Position numbers and translations under genes: made by a program. This document shows positions 32,264 through 45,191 of a stretch of DNA of 64,000 nucleotides, in pieces (the stretch's first letter is position 1; each line of letters opens with the position of its first letter). The notes beneath the pieces are model-generated. The model saw nothing but the letters and a program-made list of their open reading frames with translations. It was not told the origin of the DNA and did no database searches. The DNA comes from Neurospora intermedia (Eukaryota > Ascomycota > Sordariomycetes > Sordariales > Sordariaceae). The stretch spans positions 1,240,001 through 1,304,000 of the forward strand of contig BTPP01000007.1 of NCBI GenBank assembly GCA_037102815.1, given 5' to 3'.

Positions 32264-35200
32264 GTCTGTACCTGAGACTGTTGTTGTGGTGGTTGCTGCT
32301 GCTGCTGTGGTTGCTGTTGTTGCTGTGCGGCTGGGCTAGGTGAAGGAACAGGAACGGGAACAGGGGTGACACCATTCACCGGGCTTGGCCCTCCGTGCAT
32401 GGGAAGCTTGGGGCTGGGCGGCATGTTAGTTACCTGCCCTGGACCCGAACCACCGCCGGGAGGACCGCCGGGACCGCCCATCTGCATCGCCTTAGCAGCA
32501 GCAATCTTGTGGACATCAACGTTACCACCGAGGCCGATACCTGCGAGGCCAACAACCTCGCCTTGGGCAACCTTGCCCATGTGTCCACTAGCACGCTGTT
32601 CCGCATCTGCCCTCGCCCTCGCCTGTTCCATCACCTGGCGCTGTTGTACCTCGGGCATCACGGTCGCGTAGCCGGTTAGGCTGGGTGTCCGGTTCATGTT
32701 CTGCGGCGCCGGCATCATAGGAGGAGATCCGGCTCCATACTGACGCTGCATGTTGTTGGGTTGCATGTTTTGAGGCGGCATACCCTGCCCGGGGGTTCCA
32801 TAGGGCCCACGTTGCATCTGCTGGTGCTGTTGCGGTGGTCCCGGCGGCGGCGGCGGCGGTGTTGGGGTGGGAGTTGGGCCATAGTGGTGCGGCGTCTGGG
32901 GTGGGACTTGTGGAGTGATAGCCCGGGGCATGGGTGCACCATTAGTGTAAGGCGGCGCAAACCCCGGTTGTTGTGGATGCTGTTGCATGTGGGGAGAAGG
33001 ATGTTGCGGGGGTCCAGGATGTTGAACATGTTGGGGGTGCATGGGCTGGTGCTGTGGGTAGCCCTGGGGCCCCGGATATCCAGGTGGGTACCGCTGACCC
33101 GGGGGGCCGGCCGGCGCCATATTGTATCCGGGGCCCGGGTGCGGCGCCATACGAGGTTGAGGTGGGCTCGGCGCATAGCCGCCGGGCACGTTATGCTGTC
33201 CGTAAGGGGCTGGCGCCTTTGCCAGCTGCGGCGCATATCCGTAGTTGGTCGGTGGTCGGTAGGATGCTGGAGGAGGCGGCGCACGCTGTTGACTTTGGGG
33301 AAGCACCTGGGGAATAGGTACCGCCGAGGGTGGCCGTTGTTGGTACATGGGCGGGTTAGGGCGGCCTGGGGTTTGGGGGAAATGCTGGGCATTTGCGATC
33401 GGGCGGGCCGAAGGGGTGAACTGACCGGGATACTGATGAGCGAACTGGCCCGGGCCGGAAACGCTACCCCTCTGCTGCTGCCGCTGATTTGTGGTTGCGG
33501 CTGTTGCCGCAGCCTGCCTGGCAAGACGAGCCTGTTCATCCTCCTCCATAACACCCTTGTATTCGTCTGTGCGAATTTCAATCTTTGTGCTCACATTAAG
33601 CTCCCCAAGCTTATCAGCATTGAGCCGAGCTACCGCATATGGCGGCAAGGTCTGGACAATGCTGGAAAGCTGAGCTTTCAGTGCTTGGTACGTCATCATT
33701 TCCTCCTCGCTGGGTTGGTGAGACAGGTTGCCATTGCGAAGCATATCCGCGTTGACAGGATCCGCCGAATACCGATCCTGGCTGGTAGGGAGCGTGAGAT
33801 TCCTGTTACGCTGGTAGGATGCCAAAGTCTCGATCAAATCCGACACCTCTTCGAGCATGTCATCCATCTCCTTTTCTTCGGTGGACTTTTTACCCAAGAG
33901 CTCCTCCAAGCTAGGGTCAACCAGGTTGTCATCCCAGTTTTCAATGGCGGACTTGACGAGCTCCTCGTCAATCTCGACATCCTCATCTGTGCCAGTCATA
34001 GTCGTGTCGACATTTCCATCTTCCGGACCATCCACATCGACAAGCTTTTCGAAATTCCTCCGCCCGATACGTTGCCACCATATGCGGCCAAGTTGACCAG
34101 AAGGGATGATGGCAGCCGAGTCATCTTTGCATGGGGCAAAACTGGAGAAGGCGCCGCGAAACATTGCCTCCATCTCCGAAATTTCGAGCTCAGTAGAAGA
34201 CGGCCGGTGACCCGCCAAACTCTGGGCTCGCTCTCGTTGTTTCGACCGGGCATGGGTGGTTGGTGTCGCGTTACTGTAATCTAGCCAATGCCCTGTAGCA
34301 AGATTTTGTGTAAAGTATGTACCGCTCCGATACCTGGACTTTTCGGTAAGCTCTGGATGGTAGAAAGTTAGGACGTTGCCTTTGGTGATATTCTTTGGCG
34401 CCTTGGGGGGCTGCAGCGGGGGCAGATTTCGGGGAGAGGGGAACAGCTCTCCTAGGGTCAAAGAACGAGTGTTTTTGTCGGTTGTTGCCGCGAACTCGGG
34501 CAGTATACGCGTGGCCGTCACGCCATCCGGCAACGATCCCTCCGGAAGTGACTTTGCAACCCCGCCGGGAGCTGTCGCTCGTTGAAGGCTGGTGAACAGA
34601 GGCCTGACTGTTGGTGCGGCGCCAACAGTAGTCAGAACAAGCCCACCCATGCCGCCATTCATCGCTTCCTTCAGGTCTGGTTTTGGGGCCACATGTCGAG
34701 GAACCTGGGGGTATGCCATCTCCCTCCTGTACAGCTCCAACGCCTTGGTCCGGAATGCTGCGGTTTGCGCGATGGCCTCGTCGATTGGGCCGTCGTCGGA
34801 CTCGGAGCTGGCAGATTCCAGTTCGGCGAGTTGAGCCTTGGCTGCTCCGACAACGTCAGAAACCAGCTCGTCCACAGTATTATAGACATTCTGGCTGATC
34901 TTGTCGGCGATACTGGGTTGCGCGCTTCCGTCTTCGGATTTTGGTTTCTTTGGCGGCGAAGGGTCGTCGTCGGAGTGCGACTCAGGTAAAGGGCGCTTGA
35001 GAATAGGATGGCCGCCTAGATCGAAACTGTAGAGACATGGTATTGTTAGTAGTCCGCACTCAATGGCTGACTAGCAATGAGACACATTTTCAGATCGCCA
35101 TCATAGACAATTGGGGAAGAAACAAGGCCATGTGGGACAGATTGCTGGGGGGAAAATGCGATCCATACCTTTGTAGAGTGGTAAAAAAGTCAGAGATGAG

Positions 35201-35398
35201 TACTTTGCTATCGCGGACCGTGTGCAGCCCATTGACAGTTGGTTTAGAGCCGTCGGCGTCAGAACCGTTGAGTTCTGGGCCGCTGTCATCGTCGACATCG
35301 CGTTTCCGCTTGGCTGAGGTAACGGACGCAGGGGATTGTGGCCGCGACAATGTCGTGACGCCGTTCGCCTGGGGGGCGGCGACGGCGGGCGAAGCCAT
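32125..35398 (-). CDS. Gln/Pro-rich protein of unknown function, probably nuclear
   Basis: Two exons: 35398-35169 and 35026-32125. Total is 1043 aa, with a GTATGG donor and phases that agree across the junction (LISDFFTTLQS-FDLGGHPILKRPLPES). I do not recognise the family. The N-terminal 450 residues look structured and conserved, with NLS-like KRKRD and PPKKPKS, a helical block (KISQNVYNTVDELVSDVVGAAKAQLAELE), NLPPLQPPKAPKN, TGHWLDYSN and MFRGAFSSFAPCKDDSAAIIPSGQLGRIWWQRIGRRNFEKL, then acidic helices. From about residue 600 on it is low-complexity: Pro/Gly/Tyr/Gln-rich, then long Gln runs. That pattern is common in transcription co-regulators. A 16-base A run lies 7-22 bases before the ATG. 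Confidence 0.75.
32195..32340. repeat. CAG/CTG-type trinucleotide repeats coding polyglutamine
   Basis: Interrupted CTG runs on the + strand encode Gln runs near the C-terminus of the Gln/Pro-rich protein. The longest pure block encodes ten Gln at about 32231-32260. Repeat-length variation between strains is likely. Confidence 0.85.
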
Positions 35399-36883
35399 GT
35401 CCTCTTTTTTTTTTTTTTTTCTGGCGGGGGGGGAAATACCGTGGGGATGATGCTATGGTCGCCAAAGTAAAGTCCAGTACTTTAGTCGGCTGGGGTCGCG
35501 GACTGTGGTGAATGGTCGTGGCCGTCCTGGGATGCAAAATGGTTGGCCGGTGACGCTGCGCGGGTTGGTGGTGGGTGGTGGTGCTCTCTAGCTGCGGCCT
35601 GTCGAGGTGCCTGGCGATTGTCGCGCGATTCGCGTTGCTGGTCGCGAAGGGAGGGAAAGTGGAATGCTGGGCCAAAAGTGCGATTGCTGCGGTTCCAGTG
35701 TGCCTGGTCCGTGGACTACCAAAGCTGGCCCGGGGAGGATGGACTGAGGTGACTGGAAGGACGGAGGTCCGAGCCACTACACTAGTTGGAGGCTGCGGCT
35801 TCTTTTTGCTGCTGCTGTTGAGTGCTGGGTGCTTGCTGGTGTTCACTGGAGTGAGAGTGCTCCAGTCGTATAGTATTTGGAGGAAGGTCCCCTCGGTGCG
35901 ACTTCAAATTCCAACTCTCCAAACTTTGGTCATCAAAAAAAAATAGTAGTAAAAAACTGAAAGGCGTTCAGCGATGGGACTCCATCCACACCTAGCACAT
36001 AATGTTTGAACCAAAAAAAAAACAACACTCGTAGTCGTTTCAAAGCTCGTCCGTAATAGGCATCAAACGTCCAAATGAAAGAAAGTAGTAGTTCAAGAAT
36101 AATCGCGTTCCAGGTTACGTGCAACGAGGACAAGTTGACCCTGGACAGTCTCCGGCTCTCAGATCTCTGAGTCTTCCACTTGTCTGTCCTTCAAACAGAA
36201 CTGCACCTGGTTACTTACGAAAAGCCAGCCGTTCCAATCTTTGAACTAGCGCGCATGAGGAAATTAGTGGGCCTAGTCAAAGGTGCATTCACGTGAGAGG
36301 CTTGGCCCGTGCCTCTCCATGCCTCTTCACCTTCTCTATCCGGCTTCAGCAGCTTCTCCCTTGAATAGCTACCTACTTACCATCATCAGTCTGGATGCTC
36401 CCGTCTTATCTTTCGTTTTGCTAGATAGGCGTATATCTCCAAACACGCACCGCCGGCGAACCAACATTCAAGTAGTGGATGCGATCAAGGTATATACATC
36501 AGGTTGTGCACTGTCAGGAGCGGACAAAGCTTTCATATTGGCAGCCGCAGAGGTACATGACCACAGTCCTGTATTCGTCCTGTAACACCCACAATGCTCA
36601 TTCCAGCCTTGGCAGTAACAACGATCACAAACATTCAGCAATGAAGACACTCGAGGCTTAAAATAATTCAGTTCCAATATGTCCTGTTGACGCAAGCTAA
36701 CTTCAATGAGCCATTGATCCTAGATACCGATACTGCTATTATACTGCAAAAAAGAAAACAAACCCAATGCCGCAGCGCCCTCCCATCATCATACAGTCAT
36801 TAAGAACTACTTGAACAACGTGACAGTCTCATCAACTCCTGCTCCCCAAGTACAAGTTACCCAAACTTTGTTCTCAAGGCTAT
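35399..36883. other. Promoter of the Gln/Pro-rich gene and 3' flank of vacuolar protease A
   Basis: 1.5 kb of noncoding sequence. Next to the Gln/Pro-rich gene start (35405-35420) is a run of 16 T on the + strand, which gives an A-rich leader on the coding strand, and then a G run. Farther out the sequence is unremarkable. Confidence 0.5.
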
Positions 36884-38206
<1,323 letters not shown>

Positions 38207-40733
38207 CGTGAGCACTGTAGTGACAAGAACGAGCGTGTAACGAAAGACTGGCGACGGATTTCGAGATGATAAGATGCCTGGTTGATGATGATGAGACAAC
38301 AAGTAAGAATTGCCCTGTGGTGGAGAGCAACAGTGGGTGGGAAAGAGAAAGAAGACGGGAAGAGAGATGTCGGTCGGAGGTTACTTATGGGTGGTGCGGG
38401 ATGTTGCAGCCAGGCGAGTTGGAGGTCGACCCGGGGCCTGTTAAAGTGGCAGAAGTGGAGAGGCACCCTCAGCTGCTGCTGGCGGGTGCGGGTGTGATGT
38501 GGACGATGGCGAGGACGACCCAAGCCGCTAGACGACTACACTACACAGTACAGTAACAGACCACGCGGGCATTTACATATACCTTTTGTTATAGACTTGC
38601 CCATCCTGTTTCCATTTCCCTCCAGCGGCCCTTGCTGTTTCGTGTGTGACCGGCCATGGGGAAAGGAGCTTGGCGGCTGGTTGCCTACTGGAGGCCCGGA
38701 TCGATGAATGCGGACTGATGGCACTCCCGCACCTTCACTTCAGTTTGATGGTCCAGTGGCAGAAGTGGTTGCGCGTACCTTGCTGTGCCTGGTGACCCAA
38801 TGACGTGTGACCCAAGACCAGGGCCGGTCGCTGCAGGCAGGGGCTTCTTGGGGTCGCGATCGCTGGCCCTATCAGCGCAGACTGGTGCAAACAAGGCGCT
38901 CCTCGCTTCCCGACAAGCTATGAGATGATTGGATAGATCGCAAAAGTGTTTCCACTGCATCCCAGACAAACCGAAGGTGGATCGAGTGAGACGAAGGGCT
39001 AGCCACCTTTGAAAGGCATTGATGGATTACATAACGGTCTTCCATGGAGCCAGAGAGGTTCACCGTTCCTTTTCACTGAGAAGCGAAGTGGTCGACTCGA
39101 CACGACTGAAACGGGAACGCATGAAGGGACGGGGAAACAGGCATGGAAGGCCATTGAGCACGGATGCGGACGGGAGTACAAGACACAATGGCTGTCTGAG
39201 ACTTCGACATCTGGCAATACTTTTGGCTTTGAGCTGAAGAGCACTAAGCATAAGTAGCTCCCAATAGTGCATCGAGCAATTGTTCGAGCTGTTATCAGAA
39301 CTTGAAGACGATAAGGCAAGGTACATGTGATTCCGCACAGCTAGAGTCCATTCTCAAAGTCCATTTATTACGATTTCTGGCATCCGGCAGGAACACTGCC
39401 CAGTTCAAAAAAGCAACCTCGGCCAGTACGCGAAATTCGTTGACGTGAAGATGCACGACGGACTGTGCCGTGTTGACGGGAAGGTGTGAGTGGTTGTAAA
39501 GTAGTGTACACTGGCCTCGGTGTCAGGTGAGATGTCATGCCCATGTCATCCTCCAAGCCGATAAGCTAATGGTTCATCTTATCTCCAACCGATACGTACT
39601 AACCTGACTCGCCCGAATAGCATTCAGGTAGGTACTGTTGTGGTATCACTGTCAATCTTTTAGACATGAATATATAGCGTAGTTCAACCTGATTTGGCGT
39701 GGTTTGCGTGTTGTCTCGAGACTTCTACTATGTTTGTAGTGCAGAGGGCTCTTATACACTATTTGAGGTTTTCAGGCCGGTAGCTGGCCAGGCGGTAGCT
39801 CTGATCTGGAAATTCTTCTTAGTTTGCTATTGCTCGCTGCGATTAGAGTGCAATATTGGTGCACATGTGGCGGGACACGATCGACGGGAGTGTTGTTCGC
39901 CACCCTTTTTTGTTTTGTGATAGGTGAGATCAATGGGAGGTCTGGAATCTAATGTTTTCTTCTCTGTTGAAAAAGGTCCTTAAAGATCCACGCCTACATG
40001 AAAACAAACTTGACCACACCAGGGCTCAACTGTAACACTAAACAAAAACGTAAACGAAAAGATCTTAACCTCAGATCTGAATTAACACAAAGGCTGAGCC
40101 AACAATGAGAGATGGAAACGAGAGCGAAGAGACTGGAGAGGTTGAGGCCAAGACTCAGTCGCAGATCTCAAAACCTGGAAGAGGAAGAGTCATCGTCGTC
40201 GCCTGCAATGGCCCGGTAGCGAACCCCCGGTATTGCAATAACCAGGATTATGAACCGCAACAGCTCACGCCAGTGACCAATGTGGTGGAGAAAGCCATGT
40301 CGAATGCGGGGCCCAGACTTTGTTCTGAGGTCCGGAGATCGGGCCCCGTCCTTGCAGTGTGCGGTGGATGGTCACGTTTTTAGCGATTTTTGGCAGTAGA
40401 TTTGCAACTGAGGGCGATTGCGAATTGGAGGAGCTGCACGTTGGCGGGGTTCCAATAATTTTTCTTTCACCCTCCCCCGGCCGCCGCCCGCGACTGGACC
40501 CGCGACTGGGCCCGCGCAGCCACTCAAGTGAATTCCCGTCAGAGGTTGACTGAGTCGAGGTCGTCCGCAAGCAACCCTGGATCTCAGTGCCCCTCCTTCT
40601 ATATCTCAGTCATCAGTCCCCTCTTCTCTTTCCTCTTTCTTTTCCTCCCGTCTTTCCCTCTTTCCTTCATCATCCTCCATCTTCACACGGCCTCTCACTT
40701 TCTCAGAAGCCAACCCCCCCAAAATCAGTCACA
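38207..40733. promoter_or_regulatory. Divergent region between pep-4 and the hydroxymethyltransferase gene
   Basis: 2.5 kb between outward-facing starts. The 180 bases before the hydroxymethyltransferase ATG (40560-40733) are a C/T-rich tract, a common core-promoter and leader feature of strongly expressed fungal genes. Elsewhere only short, unconvincing open frames are seen. Confidence 0.5.
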
Positions 40734-42326
40734 ATGTCCACCTACTCCCTCTCCGAGACTCACAAGGCCGTACGTGGTAACCCTTCTGCTTCAGATTCTC
40801 TTGTGGCCGCATATTGAAGGGACAAACATGTTGACTCATAACCCTACGATATACAGATGCTCGAGCATAGCTTGGTCGAGTCCGACCCCCAGGTCGCCGA
40901 GATCATGAAGAAGGAGGTTCAGCGCCAGCGCGAGTCCATCATCCTCATCGCCTCCGAGAACGTCACCTCGCGTGCCGTCTTCGATGCCCTCGGCTCCCCC
41001 ATGTCCAACAAGTACTCGGAGGGTCTTCCCGGCGCCCGCTACTATGGTGGCAACCAGCACATCGACGAGATCGAGGTTCTCTGCCAGAACCGTGCCCTTG
41101 AGGCCTTCCACCTCGACCCCAAGCAGTGGGGTGTCAACGTTCAGTGCTTGTCCGGCAGCCCTGCCAACCTCCAGGTCTACCAGGCCATCATGCCCGTCCA
41201 CGGCAGACTCATGGGTCTTGACCTCCCCCACGGTGGCCATCTTTCCCACGGTTACCAGACCCCCCAGCGCAAGTGAGTGCCATACTAGCTACTCCATTTC
41301 AACAAGGGCCAAACTAATCCGTCTACCCTCTCCAGGATCTCTGCTGTCTCCACCTATTTCGAGACCATGCCCTACCGCGTCAACATTGACACTGGCCTCA
41401 TTGACTACGATACCCTCGAGAAGAACGCCCAGCTCTTCCGCCCCAAGGTCCTCGTCGCCGGTACCTCTGCCTACTGCCGTCTGATTGACTACGAGCGCAT
41501 GCGCAAGATTGCCGACTCTGTTGGCGCTTACCTTGTCGTCGATATGGCTCACATTTCCGGCCTCATTGCCTCCGAGGTTATCCCCTCGCCCTTCCTCTAC
41601 GCCGATGTCGTCACCACCACCACTCACAAGTCTCTCCGTGGCCCCCGTGGCGCCATGATCTTCTTCCGCCGCGGTGTCCGCTCCGTTGACGCCAAGACCG
41701 GCAAGGAGACCCTCTACGATCTTGAGGACAAGATCAACTTCTCCGTCTTCCCTGGTCACCAGGGTGGCCCCCACAACCACACCATCACCGCCCTTGCCGT
41801 TGCCCTCAAGCAGGCTGCCTCCCCCGAGTTCAAGGAGTACCAGCAGAAGGTCGTTGCCAACGCCAAGGCTCTCGAGAAGAAGCTCAAGGAGCTCGGCTAC
41901 AAGCTCGTCTCTGACGGCACTGACTCTCACATGGTCCTCGTTGACCTTCGCCCCATCGGCGTCGACGGTGCCCGTGTTGAGTTCCTCCTTGAGCAGATCA
42001 ACATCACTTGCAACAAGAACGCCGTTCCCGGCGACAAGAGCGCCCTCACCCCCGGCGGTCTCCGTATTGGTACCCCCGCTATGACCTCCCGTGGCTTCGG
42101 CGAGGCCGACTTCGAGAAGGTCGCTGTCTTCGTCGATGAGGCTGTCAAGCTCTGCAAGGAGATCCAGGCTTCCCTCCCCAAGGAGGCTAACAAGCAGAAG
42201 GACTTCAAGGCCAAGATCGCCACCAGCGAGATCCCCCGCATCAACGAGCTCAAGCAGGAGATTGCTGCCTGGAGCAACACCTTCCCCCTCCCCGTTGAGG
42301 GCTGGAGATACGATGCCGGTCTCTAA
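40734..42326 (+). CDS. for: Cytosolic serine hydroxymethyltransferase (formate locus, for)
   Basis: Three exons: 40734-40769, 40857-41272 and 41336-42326. Total is 480 aa, as for the N. crassa cytosolic enzyme. Donors are GTACGT and GTGAGT, and the phases agree. The enzyme uses pyridoxal phosphate to convert serine and tetrahydrofolate to glycine and 5,10-methylene-tetrahydrofolate. Visible hallmarks are [57 protein letters not shown], the cofactor lysine in [20 protein letters not shown] (about Lys249), and [10 protein letters not shown]-like [12 protein letters not shown]. It lacks a mitochondrial presequence, so it is the cytosolic form. In N. crassa, for mutants need formate, and the locus is closely linked to frq, which fits this window. 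Codon bias is extreme, implying high expression. Confidence 0.97.
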
Positions 42327-44561
42327 ATGTGCTATTCACATAAAGAGATTTCTTGAATGTTTTGCGTGGTAATGAGGATATACGGTATATAAGCGTTTGG
42401 GGCATTTTTCAACAGCGATGCCAATGGGTCGCGGATATGTTTTTCAACTTTGCATGAGACCCGGGATGAAGACTTGGGGAAAACTAAAAACAGGGTGGTT
42501 TAAAAGGGTCACTGGTTTGCGATCTCAACGACGGATTAGGTTACGGGGAAAAAAAAGTCACTGGGAGTCGGAAAAAATTCACCATATTGCATGCATTTCT
42601 AAAGGGGCGTTGCAATTTGGTACTTGGTCCTCAACATGATCATTTTTCAGGACTGCGGAGTTCGGTGGGGATAACTAGTTGTTTTAGACGACTGCTTCAA
42701 CGCGGTTGGGGGTACAAGTTTTGTGCCCTGGATCATAATAGACGCAACCATTTTTGCGGTAAACTGAGGACGATGACCCATGTTGTACATATGTCGGGTT
42801 CGTGGATGTATATGGGTGGATGATGTCTGTGCTCATGAGGGTATGCGTTACGGTATGATGAGAAAAGGTCCGGACACGCTTATACCAAACCAGACCCAGC
42901 GAGTGTCCAAACCTTTTTTCCGCACCACCTGGCATGTTGGGGCTTTTGCGATGATTCCTTCTGATGTCACGTTGCTAAGGGATACTAGATGGGGTTAGAT
43001 ACATGGGATGGATAGATCTACCCGGCTTGCTACCCGACTCTACATACGTATTCGACTTGGAGATAATCAGATTGAAGAAATCAGTGCTGGTCGGGATGAA
43101 GTTCGGTAGTGTCTGTGTCTATGTAATGATGTTGTTGTCCTGGTGCGTTCGGACTTTGCTCCGGTCAGTGTGCTTATCGCTACGCCGCTTATCTGGTAGT
43201 AAACATTCAGAGGTGAATCGATACTTTTCATTTTTGTTGTACTGTAGTCCATTACTTCAGGACACCAAAATGCTGACAAAATATCAGCTACTCAGCTAGA
43301 GAGACTATCGGAAAAGTTGGGTTTCTCCAGTTCTTATTTTTTTTCCCCTTATCTCACGAGTTCTGGCCACGCATCTCTAGACTAGGTATCCTCCATTGCT
43401 CTTACCCCTTGTTTCTCTTTACTGGCTCCTTCACTGTCTTCATTTTCCTTTTGTTTTTGTTTTTTTCTTCACAACTTGGCTTTTCGCTGCTGAGACGAAT
43501 ATAAAGTACCTAAGGTAGGAATACCGCATGCGCCGAATTCGATTGACGGTATAGGACTTCTTCCCAAGGTTCAGTTCAGATAGCGGATATTGAATGGCTA
43601 AAGGATACTCTCCCTTGTCCATGCTCCAGCTTCATATGTGGGTGGTCATGACAACACTTGCCCGAGCGGTGATGGGACGGGGGAGAAGAACACTTTGGAT
43701 ACTCTACTCTCACAAGTGTAGGGTTCAGAAGTATGTATGATCGCCCATGGTACGTCGATGTTGATGAGTGAATTTGGACCTTGGTCTCGGCCAGGTGAAG
43801 GACAACTTGCTGGGTCTGTATTTGTATTTGCATGTGAAGGGAGCTGCCGAAGCAAAACCGCGGGATTGGTGGTTGCGGCATCGGAAGTTGCCTTGTGTTT
43901 CCGAGTTTCCTGTGGTTGGAACGGGGGGCGGAGGCAGAGAAGAAGATGGAAAGTATTACAGTTGATGGTAAAGAAAGGAAAGACTGTAAGTGGGAAAGTC
44001 CTTACCTCTGGACGGTTGAGGCCAGCAAGAGGCGGAAGGTTTCGAGGTCCGGAATGGGTGATATGTAGCTGCTCTCAGTACCTGGATAATATTTTGGAGA
44101 AACAGGAGAGGAGCTCTTTGCCTTTGAGGCGGGTGCTGGCTACCTTAGACATACCTAGCAACGGAAATTACATTCAAGTACGCTCGCTGTCTGTTGGAAA
44201 TTACAAGTGGAAGTTCCTATGTTGACGGAATCTACCTCTATTAATACACCTGTTGTGCTTTGAGGATATGGAAGGAGGAACTACTAGAGAAATAACCCAA
44301 CGGTGCATGCCGCATGTGGTTTCGACGGACGGCCGCGGTTACCGTAATCATGTGATTGGTATTGCTAGGGAAAAAGGAAAAGGAAAGAGGTTATTTGAAG
44401 GCATTCGCGTCTGGTCCAGATTGGAAAGGTATATAGTTGAGTCCCCATCCATCACGACTCCTACACTCATCCATCGTAACTCATCACATTTCTACTGCCT
44501 CATAAGCCATCCCCAGAAACTTGCTTAAGAATTCCATATTCATATTTTGCAAACCAATATC
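42327..44561. other. Intergenic region downstream of the hydroxymethyltransferase gene
   Basis: 2.2 kb with the 3' UTR of the upstream gene and the promoter of the small orphan gene. A 162-codon frame (43737-44225) has no family resemblance and poor codon use, so I do not call it. No repeat or RNA gene is seen. Confidence 0.5.
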
Positions 44562-45191
44562 ATGTCCAATCAACAACAACCTGAACAGCATGCTTCGGCA
44601 ACATCTGCTAGTGCAACTCCAGATCGGGGCACCACCACTCCTTCATCGAAGCCTAACGGCGTGCAACCTGCCGCACTCATCCATTTGCATTTCACGACGC
44701 GTGGCCTGCAACTTACAGACCAGGGACTCTCAAGCTGGAAATTTTTCCTGGTTCCTCCTACCGGTCTCCTCGGACGATGGACAACACACACAACCTACAG
44801 ACCACTCGGACCTGACAATTTTCTATATACAACGCCTTGGAACGATTTCGCTCCCACCTTGATACTCGGGTCAACCCAGACATACAAAACCACAGAGGCG
44901 GCGGAAAGGGACACATACGCTGCTGTGATGATACTCCACGCACTGGGATTTGTCACAGTCTCAAAGTCTGACATGAAGAACATTACGATGAGATGGGGCT
45001 TTCCGGACCGTCAGTGGTTGAACAAGACGATGACACAACCGGTGGAGAAACTTGGAATACAATGGTGGGACGATGTTGGAATTCCAGATGTTCGTTGGCT
45101 GGAATATATTCCGTGGGAAGTCGTAGGGTCTCTGACATCGGAAGCGATCGATGATGATAAAGGGCAGGAAACAAGTGGGGAAACGATGTGA
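44562..45191 (+). CDS. Small protein of unknown function (209 aa)
   Basis: Single-exon frame from ATG 44562 (MSNQQQPEQHASATSASAT) to TGA. I do not recognise it. It starts with a Gln/Ser/Thr-rich tail of about 35 residues. A Trp- and Tyr-rich globular part follows: LIHLHFTTRGLQLTDQGLSSWKFFLVPPTGLLGRWTTHTTYRPLGPDNFLYTTPWNDFAP, then a likely helix (TTEAAERDTYAAVMILHALGFV) and RWGFPDRQWLNKTM...WLEYIPWEVV. It has no signal peptide or membrane segment. Codon use is less biased than in the neighbours. The high content of hydrophobic aromatics and the absence of stops over 630 bases argue for a real gene, perhaps restricted to Sordariales. Confidence 0.6.
   Translation: MSNQQQPEQHASATSASATPDRGTTTPSSKPNGVQPAALIHLHFTTRGLQLTDQGLSSWKFFLVPPTGLLGRWTTHTTYRPLGPDNFLYTTPWNDFAPTLILGSTQTYKTTEAAERDTYAAVMILHALGFVTVSKSDMKNITMRWGFPDRQWLNKTMTQPVEKLGIQWWDDVGIPDVRWLEYIPWEVVGSLTSEAIDDDKGQETSGETM

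Noticed and set aside
43737-44225. 162-codon + strand frame between the hydroxymethyltransferase gene and the orphan gene
   Set aside because: Poor codon use, no hydrophobic or domain pattern, and no family resemblance. Probably chance.
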